The notes beneath the pieces were generated by a model. The model saw only the letters and a program-made list of their open reading frames with translations, did not search any database and had not been told where the DNA came from. Source: Nitrospira sp. SG-bin2 (lineage in GTDB: Bacteria > Nitrospirota > Nitrospiria > Nitrospirales > Nitrospiraceae). Taken from it: 12,688 bases of DNA. Positions 7,864-12,688 of the stretch are shown here, piece after piece (position 1 is the stretch's first letter; the number at the start of each line of letters is the position of its first letter). The position numbers and the translations under genes were made by a program. The stretch lies in NCBI GenBank assembly GCA_002083405.1, contig LVWT01000010.1, forward strand, positions 1 to 12,688. Reading direction: 5' to 3'.

Positions 7864-8188
7864 GGCGATGCAAGCCGAAGGCTGACCCTCCCCTTACGCC
7901 GCACGCCTTCCGCTCACAGCTTACCCTTTACCCCTACCTCTTCACCCTGGTTCTCCCCCGCTTTTCCGGACCGTGAGGTGACCACGATTTACATGCGCGC
8001 ACGGTGCAACTCCTTTCGACACTGTAGGGTTGTTGGCATTTCCCTACAGACAATATGTATGGGATCGACAGACGGCAGCTTCAGAGATGACTGAAACTAC
8101 TACGTATTTCCCATATCAGTAGAAGGCATGGCTGTTGCTTGTTTTTGACTGTTTCGACAAAACCTTTCACGAAGGGGAGGCTGCCGCC
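7864..8188. other. Intergenic region before the bactofilin gene
   Basis: About 325 bp without a supported gene. It begins with a pyrimidine-rich stretch (about 7887-7967) that has no obvious hairpin. It then contains the perfect inverted repeat listed at 8022-8049. The bactofilin frame is open from a TTG at 8135, but the strong ribosome site places the true start at 8189. No convincing -35/-10 pair was found. Confidence 0.6.
8022..8049. repeat. Perfect 8-bp inverted repeat upstream of the bactofilin gene
   Basis: CTGTAGGG (8022-8029) is exactly complementary to CCCTACAG (8042-8049) with a 12-nt spacer. It lies about 140 bp before the bactofilin start. The size fits a dimeric regulator site or a small RNA hairpin; no T run follows on the plus strand, so a terminator for the toxin gene is less likely. 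Confidence 0.65.
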
Positions 8189-8650
8189 GTGTGGGACAAT
8201 AAAAAGCGAGCCGAGCACCATGCCGACAATGAAGCATTCACGATTCTCGGAAGGGACGTCCGGTTCAAAGGCGTCGTCCACTTCGAAGGCACCGTCCAGC
8301 TTGATAGCTGCTTTGAAGGTGAAATCCACACAAAAGGCACGATTGTCGTCGGGGAACATGCCGTCATTCGAGGCACGATCACCGCCGGCACATTGATCAC
8401 CAGCGGAAAAATCCAGGGGAATGTCGCAGCCAGCGGCAAGGTACAGCTCCTCAAGCCCGCCGTCCTCATCGGAGACGTACAGACTCCGTCGTTTTCGATG
8501 GAAGAAGGGGTCTACTTCAAAGGATTCACGAACATGGGCGCCCATCCGGTGGTTGAGGAATTTCCGCAATCCCCCCTGGTGTTGACCGACGTGACCCCGC
8601 AGCTGAATGGATCCCGTCCCGTGCTCATCGAAAGCGACCGAGGAAGCTGA
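8189..8650 (+). CDS. Bactofilin (polymer-forming cytoskeletal protein)
   Basis: A 153-residue bactofilin. These proteins polymerise without nucleotide into filaments at the inner face of the membrane and take part in cell shape, stalk or appendage placement and chromosome positioning. The core (about residues 15-112) is a run of short beta strands with regularly spaced Gly, Val and Ile (for example GVVHFEGTVQLDSCFEGEIH and TIVVGEHAVIRGTI), the right-handed beta-helix of the family, flanked by short disordered tails. I chose GTG 8189 because GAAGGGGAGG (8171-8180) lies 8 nt upstream, and it yields MWDNKKR, a normal bactofilin opening. An upstream TTG at 8135 would add 18 residues without a ribosome site. 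It stands alone, with no peptidase or cell-wall partner beside it. Confidence 0.92.
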   Translation: MWDNKKRAEHHADNEAFTILGRDVRFKGVVHFEGTVQLDSCFEGEIHTKGTIVVGEHAVIRGTITAGTLITSGKIQGNVAASGKVQLLKPAVLIGDVQTPSFSMEEGVYFKGFTNMGAHPVVEEFPQSPLVLTDVTPQLNGSRPVLIESDRGS

Positions 8651-8670
8651 CGCTTTCGCGGTCGCTGGAA

Positions 8671-8739
8671 ATACCCCTCACGATCGTCTGCCAACCCTAA
8701 ACGGAAGCATGTCCAAACGGACTTATGCTTCAGGGGTAT
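8671..8739. repeat. Nested inverted repeats after the bactofilin gene
   Basis: An outer 8-bp arm pair, ATACCCCT (8671-8678) and AGGGGTAT (8732-8739), encloses an inner hairpin. In the inner one AAGCATGTCC (8705-8714) pairs with GGAC (8719-8722) and ATGCTT (8725-8730) around a 4-nt loop and a 2-nt bulge. The inner hairpin sits inside the left part of the duplicated element described at 8696. No T run follows. It could be a folded RNA or a trace of a mobile element end. Confidence 0.65.
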
Positions 8740-8913
8740 GTTATGAGGATTGCGTCTGTGCTACCTTCACGCCGTGCAAGAGCATGCGTACTTTTTCGAT
8801 ACAATACTTGCGCATGAAGAGCTCGCAACTGAAAACAGCGAGGCCGAACACCATTTGGAGCTGACAAGTGATTACCCGAACAGTCGTCAGGCCTGGCATC
8901 ATTGTTAACCATG
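8696..8913. repeat. Duplicated non-coding element, copy A (upstream of hydrolase gene)
   Basis: This stretch aligns with 10201-10388 in the same orientation. Over 8696-8768 against 10201-10273 there is no gap and 53 of 73 bases match by hand count. After a 2-nt gap, 8791-8855 against 10294-10358 matches at 42 of 65. Similarity resumes at GGCATCATT (8895) after about 35 nt that are absent from copy B. It ends about 35 bp before the hydrolase start. A 51-codon open frame (8709-8864) exists here, but the equivalent frame in copy B has an early stop, so it is unlikely to encode protein. I do not recognise the element. Confidence 0.75.
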
Positions 8914-8947
8914 TGAACGAGCCTCGCACGATGTGAAGGAGATTGCC

Positions 8948-9931
8948 ATGACAGACGACTTCGTAATGTGCGCACGGTTGGTCGAGAAGAATTCCTTCGT
9001 CGCCGAGCCGGGCCCCACTCTCTTCCTCCAGGTTCCGTCGAACGAACTGCCCTCCCCGAAACATGCCGTCGCACGAAAAGACGTGTGGGTCAAACGGCTG
9101 CGGAAAGAATCGATCTGGGGCAAAGATACTCGCACCAAAGCGGATCGCGGCGACATTGTGATCTTCATCCACGGCTATAACAATCCACAGAGTATCGTGA
9201 TGCAGCGGCACAGACAATTGAAAGCCGACCTTGCCGCCGCCGGCTGGAAAGGCTGTGTCGCCTCCTTCGATTGGCCCAGCGCTGACATGACCTTGAACTA
9301 TCTCGAAGACCGTCACGACGCCAAACAAACCGCGCTGCAACTCGTCACCGACGGCATCGCGTTACTGTCACAGGAACAAGGCCCCGATTGCACCATCAAC
9401 GTTCATCTGCTCGGCCATTCCACCGGCGCCTATGTCATCCGCGAAGCCTTCGACGACGCCGACGATGCCTCACTCGCGAATAACAGTTGGCTCGTGAGCC
9501 AGATCGCGCTGATCGGCGGCGACGTGTCTGCCGGATCACTGTCGGCCGACAGCTCCTCCTCCGAATCGCTCTACCGCCACTGCACAAGACTCACGAACTA
9601 TTCCAATCGCCACGACTCCGTCTTGAAACTCTCGAACGCCAAGCGAGTCGGCATGGCCCCGCGCGTCGGCCGCGTCGGACTTCCAGACGATGCGCCAGGC
9701 AACGCGGTGGATATCGACTGTTCAGACTATTTCCACCAGCTGGAGTCGGACCCGGCGCTGCGGAAGAAAGACCAAAAAGCTGAGATCGGCACCTTCAACC
9801 ACTCCTGGCACATCGGCAACGCCACCTTTGCCAAGGACTTCTGCGAAGTCTTGAAGGGCGATTTAGACCGAACGGTGGTACCGACGCGAAAAGTAGATGG
9901 AGCGGGGAAATTGTGGCTGAAACAGGCCTGA
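8948..9931 (+). CDS. Alpha/beta hydrolase, DUF900-like (predicted serine esterase/lipase)
   Basis: A 327-residue alpha/beta hydrolase. Visible motifs are the oxyanion-hole strand VIFIHGYNN (71-79) and the nucleophile elbow GHSTG with Ser158. Asp223 in SNRHDSVLKLSN is the likely acid, and His285 or His288 in FNHSWHIGN is the likely base. This order matches esterase/lipase-superfamily proteins of the DUF900 type. No signal peptide is seen, so it is probably cytoplasmic; the substrate is unknown. ATG 8948 was chosen because AAGGAG (8936-8941) lies 6 nt upstream; a GTG at 8933 overlaps that ribosome site. The gene stands alone between the two copies of the duplicated element. Confidence 0.85.
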   Translation: MTDDFVMCARLVEKNSFVAEPGPTLFLQVPSNELPSPKHAVARKDVWVKRLRKESIWGKDTRTKADRGDIVIFIHGYNNPQSIVMQRHRQLKADLAAAGWKGCVASFDWPSADMTLNYLEDRHDAKQTALQLVTDGIALLSQEQGPDCTINVHLLGHSTGAYVIREAFDDADDASLANNSWLVSQIALIGGDVSAGSLSADSSSSESLYRHCTRLTNYSNRHDSVLKLSNAKRVGMAPRVGRVGLPDDAPGNAVDIDCSDYFHQLESDPALRKKDQKAEIGTFNHSWHIGNATFAKDFCEVLKGDLDRTVVPTRKVDGAGKLWLKQA

Positions 9932-10444
9932 TAGAGATGAGGGGCGTCATTCGATCATAGGCTGCGCTGGTTATGCCTGCCGCCATGACTGCTATTCGTG
10001 CGGCGCAAGGTCAAACTGCCCCCATGTAACCCCTCAGCCACAGCAGTACTCCGCTCGTTGCATGCCTGACCAAGGCCGTCATTCCCCTCGCGAATCCGTT
10101 TCACATCAATGCGATAGGCACAACGACCACCGTCGATCCCCCCGCCCGATCCCAACATCCCACCTGCTTACCGGTCCTAGCATGAATAGAACCGTATGGA
10201 CCTAAACGGAGGTAGGCAATATCGTACTTAAGCTTCCGAGGTATATTTTTAAGCTTGCTCCTCTGCTACCTTCCCGCCGCGTAGACGTACTTACTTTTTC
10301 TCCGCAATGGCTACGCACATGGGGTTCGCAGGTGCTCACAGCCAGACCGACCGCCATTGGAGATGGCATCATTTCGTTTTAGCCATTGTCCTTCCCCTTT
10401 CCCCGTTCAAGACTTTGCGCCAGAAATACAGGGTTGATCTCCTG
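9932..10444. other. Intergenic region between hydrolase and lipoprotein pair
   Basis: The first 270 bp (9932-10200) show no gene, no clear hairpin with a T run and no recognised repeat. Copy B of the duplicated element fills 10201-10388. The frame of the next gene is open back to ATG 10307, but that part lies inside the repeat and encodes no signal peptide at its start, so I leave it non-coding. Confidence 0.55.
10201..10388. repeat. Duplicated non-coding element, copy B (upstream of lipoprotein pair)
   Basis: This is the second, direct copy of the element at 8696-8913. It begins with the shared CCTAAACGGA and keeps TGCTACCTTC (10264-10273), CTTTTTC (10294-10300), ACAGC, CCGA and CCATT at matching spacing. 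It lacks about 35 nt present in copy A before GGCATCATT (10365-10373). The bulged hairpin of copy A is not kept; instead AAGCTT occurs twice. It ends about 55 bp before the lipoprotein start. Confidence 0.72.
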
Positions 10445-10858
10445 ATGCAGAAAACAAAGCTTCTGTCAGCACAGAACATTAGACTTCTTGTCCTCATTGG
10501 GCTCCTCTTACCCGGCTGCGCCGTCTATTACCGCGACCGTGATACTGGGGCCGAACACATTTTCGGATTCGGCCACCTGTCGGTCAGGACCATACCTCCC
10601 CATGAAGGGAAACAGGCGCTTGTTCAGCGAATGACGCTTACCGGACTAGCGATTGGGCTAGACAATGGTTCGCTGGGGATGAGCGCCGGATGGGACCGTC
10701 GAGAGCACATCCTCATATACGGTGAGAATGTGGCGCTTACCATGAGGCGCCCTCCGAGCAATGACTTTTTCTACTTCAAAATAGGAACCTATCCGCCTGA
10801 GCTCGGAGTCAGAACTGATACCGACAATTCGGACAATAAAAGGGAGAACCACCAATGA
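10445..10858 (+). CDS. Small lipoprotein with one GL...RRE module
   Basis: A 137-residue predicted lipoprotein. The signal has basic residues early, the hydrophobic stretch LLVLIGLLL, and Cys25 in LLLPGC as the lipidation site; proline before Gly-Cys is unusual but tolerated in some lipoboxes. The rest is a small beta-rich domain containing GLAIGLDNGSLGMSAGWDRRE (68-87). This resembles two segments of the next protein. I chose ATG 10445 because it places the signal peptide at the N-terminus; in-frame ATGs at 10307 and 10319 would add up to 46 residues encoded by the repeat. No strong ribosome site is visible. Its stop overlaps the start of the next gene by 4 bp (ATGA), so the two are translationally coupled and probably act together. 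The function is unknown. Confidence 0.72.
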   Translation: MQKTKLLSAQNIRLLVLIGLLLPGCAVYYRDRDTGAEHIFGFGHLSVRTIPPHEGKQALVQRMTLTGLAIGLDNGSLGMSAGWDRREHILIYGENVALTMRRPPSNDFFYFKIGTYPPELGVRTDTDNSDNKRENHQ

Positions 10859-11898
10859 ACCACCACATCAAACACAGCATGCTACTAGCAGCCGGAATCT
10901 TTGCGCTGTCAGGGTGTGCAGGATATGACCGTATCCTGTTTGCCACGAAGACAAATGTTGGACTTGATATTGACGACAAGCCCTCGACCGCAGAAATCAC
11001 GATTGCCAGAAGAGAACTGGCGATTACACCAACGTTTCAGGATGCTATGGGTGCGGAAAAGACCTTGCCATTACTGGCGTCATTTGGATTAACAGGCAAT
11101 TTCCTGGACCCTGAAATTACCTCACGGTTTGCCGGAGGAAATGCAGCTCTGATCATCGCGCAAGGTCCTAACCGCCCGATAAATAAATCAGATGAACATG
11201 AATCCTCGCTTTGCTTGAGTAAAAAACCAGATACACGGCCCTTGTGGAAAATAATATGGCAACCTGTGCAACACTTCTTGTCCGGACGTACTGAAGAAGA
11301 CACTCGTGCGTTTTACTTTGCAACAGATACAGCGTTTGGGCTAAAGGTCGCGTGGGATGGCGTAACTGGACCGTACCCCAGTACAGTTAAACTCGGCTAT
11401 AGCCGTAGGGAACTCGCCTTCCCACCAGTATTTGCAACAGCGGACAATGCGTGCACCACCTCTGAGACTCCTCAGGGAGAGGTAGGATCAAGAGTAACAG
11501 TCCCGTCCTTTGTTGCCTCGCTAGATAATTCGAGCACTCTGAAAGAACGAATTGATAGCGGCGTCACCCACATCCAGTTCTTCGCCACAGGCAAAGCCGC
11601 AAGCGATTTTGCAGGCAGGCCAGAGGTGAATGCGGCCATGAATAACAGCATGTATCACCATAACAAGCTTTCAATTGATCCTTTAATGGCAACTACTACA
11701 GTATCCGGCACACAGGCATTCCAAGTCTCCAGTGGAACAGGCCTAGTCAAATTCACTATAATGCATGACACCACTGGTGGTGCGACGGTTGATAATTCCA
11801 CCGGCATTTATACGGCGGGGACAAAACCAGGTCGTTCTATAGTGGGAGCAGCCGATGAAACAGGCAAGACAGCGGTTGCCACGATAACAGTCAAATAG
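10855..11898 (+). CDS. Lipoprotein with duplicated RREL module and C-terminal Ig-like domain
   Basis: A 347-residue lipoprotein with lipobox LSGC and Cys21. Two internal units resemble each other. The first starts FATKTNVGLDI (29-39) and reaches RRELAITPTF (52-61). The second starts FATDTAFGLKV (155-165) and reaches RRELAFPPVF (184-193). Both are followed by a Leu/Ala-Ser strand region and a Gly-x-Ala-Ala turn, so each unit is about 75-95 residues. The last 65 residues, including GGATVDNSTGIYTAGTKPG (308-326) and ending in AVATITVK, look like a bacterial Ig-like (Big2-type) beta domain. ATG 10855 overlaps the upstream stop, with GGGAG 8-9 nt before it. Base composition is AT-richer than in the genes to the left. 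It probably forms a surface or periplasmic complex with the smaller lipoprotein; the function is unknown. Confidence 0.82.
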   Translation: MNHHIKHSMLLAAGIFALSGCAGYDRILFATKTNVGLDIDDKPSTAEITIARRELAITPTFQDAMGAEKTLPLLASFGLTGNFLDPEITSRFAGGNAALIIAQGPNRPINKSDEHESSLCLSKKPDTRPLWKIIWQPVQHFLSGRTEEDTRAFYFATDTAFGLKVAWDGVTGPYPSTVKLGYSRRELAFPPVFATADNACTTSETPQGEVGSRVTVPSFVASLDNSSTLKERIDSGVTHIQFFATGKAASDFAGRPEVNAAMNNSMYHHNKLSIDPLMATTTVSGTQAFQVSSGTGLVKFTIMHDTTGGATVDNSTGIYTAGTKPGRSIVGAADETGKTAVATITVK

Positions 11899-12097
11899 TC
11901 CGCATGCAATACCGCCTGTCGCAGGGACAGAAAATGGTGAACGGAAAATAGCGGCAGGAACCATTGATTGAATTGACGGCTATGAATCCTGTTACGGATC
12001 GGGCTTACTGAGGTGTCCGCAAAAGCCTGGGACTCCACTCAAGCCCTAGCCTTAACAAGTCAATAAAAGAAGATTACCAGGAGGCTACTGAAATAAA

Positions 12098-12658
12098 ATG
12101 AGGCAGCAAACGTTCCACCACGGCCTATATGCCCTGATGCGCTTTAGCTGTTTCCTCTATGTGCTTTTGCTGCACCCTTTGTATTACGTAGCGCAAGCAG
12201 AAGCGCAGCCAACCGAGCAAAAAGACAGAATCGCTGCCGAACAAGCTATTCCCGGTTCTTCATCAGTTTATGACTGCATACACCGACTTATGGCAGAGAA
12301 CAGTATGGAACGAAGCGCTGTCACAGACATCATGCTTTTTGACATAGTAGTCGCCGAGGCCAAGAAATATCCGGAGGGCAAAATACCTCCCGAGAAAGCC
12401 AGCGCGGACAAGTTCTGCGAAAAACACGTGTTCAAGGAATATAAATCCCTTTACGATAAAGCTAAAGGTCAGCGCAGTGCCAGAGTCGAAGGGAAGCTGG
12501 CTCCTCCCGGACAAACTGCTATTGAAACTGAGTCCGCCTTTCTTGACTACGCAAATAATCTCACAAGCAATGAAGTGTGGGGACATTCTGAGATCACACA
12601 GGATGCTCTTTTGGACCTAAGCTGTCAGGACCACCAGTATCAGTTAAGTGATGGTTGA
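12098..12658 (+). CDS. Exported protein of unknown function
   Basis: A 186-residue protein with a signal peptide: hydrophobic FLYVLLLHPLYYV (19-31), then AQAEAQ, giving a likely signal peptidase I cut near residue 34-36. The mature part is helical and charged, with three cysteines (60, 107, 176), two of which might form a disulfide. I recognise no domain. ATG 12098 has AGGAGG at 12079-12084, but the 13-nt spacing is long; ATG 12137 is an alternative start that would still keep the hydrophobic core. It lies 199 bp after the lipoprotein pair on the same strand and shares the AT-rich composition, so it may belong to the same accessory segment. The stop at 12656-12658 is followed by only 30 bp of window. 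Confidence 0.65.
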   Translation: MRQQTFHHGLYALMRFSCFLYVLLLHPLYYVAQAEAQPTEQKDRIAAEQAIPGSSSVYDCIHRLMAENSMERSAVTDIMLFDIVVAEAKKYPEGKIPPEKASADKFCEKHVFKEYKSLYDKAKGQRSARVEGKLAPPGQTAIETESAFLDYANNLTSNEVWGHSEITQDALLDLSCQDHQYQLSDG

Positions 12659-12688
12659 GCTGCTGCTGGTTTCAAAGACACCGAGTTA

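Noticed and set aside
8709..8864. A 51-codon open frame inside copy A of the duplicated element
   Set aside because: No ribosome site, and the aligned frame in copy B has a stop after a few codons.
8696..8913. Integron attC site as an explanation of the duplicated element
   Set aside because: The best core-like sequence, GTTAACC, does not fit GTTRRRY, no matching RYYYAAC partner frames the element, and no integrase is present.
8741..9340. A 199-codon minus-strand open frame overlapping the hydrolase start
   Set aside because: Mostly antisense to the hydrolase and partly within the non-coding repeat; no domain visible.
10307..10444. N-terminal extension of the small lipoprotein from ATG 10307
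   Set aside because: The extension is encoded by the repeat element and would bury the lipoprotein signal 46 residues inside the protein.

Overview
The window reads as ordinary bacterial chromosome. It most resembles Nitrospira or a close relative. That guess rests on a Tat-exported UrtA with a urtB-like gene next to it, a bactofilin, and high-GC coding in the first 10 kb. It is an inference from gene content; no rRNA or tRNA is present to confirm it.

Left end (1-1712, minus strand): the start of a urea ABC transporter operon. urtA, the periplasmic urea-binding protein, is followed after 165 bp by the first 60 codons of an exported protein that is probably UrtB. The gap holds a perfect 12-bp hairpin. 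A 0.7 kb non-coding stretch (about 1713-2410) separates this from the plus-strand genes and must carry the urtA control region.

Middle (2411-8641, plus strand): a lipoprotein with a C-terminal coiled coil lies 30 bp upstream of a 1210-residue SWIM/SNF2 helicase. Next comes a compact toxin-antitoxin pair (ribbon-helix-helix antitoxin and PIN-domain toxin) with a clear sigma-70 promoter. A bactofilin follows, started from GTG behind a strong Shine-Dalgarno.

Right part (8642-12688, plus strand): an alpha/beta hydrolase of the HGYNN/GHSTG type, two translationally coupled lipoproteins and a small exported protein of unknown function. The hydrolase gene lies between two diverged direct copies of a roughly 200-bp non-coding element (8696-8913 and 10201-10388). 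That element was found by reading the sequence and I do not recognise it. The two lipoproteins share a 'GL...RRE' module, once in the first and twice in the second. From about 10.4 kb onward the DNA is visibly more AT-rich, which fits a laterally acquired or accessory segment.

No CRISPR array, prophage or recognisable insertion sequence is visible. No complete new defence or metabolic system can be claimed. The best leads are the duplicated element and the lipoprotein pair.
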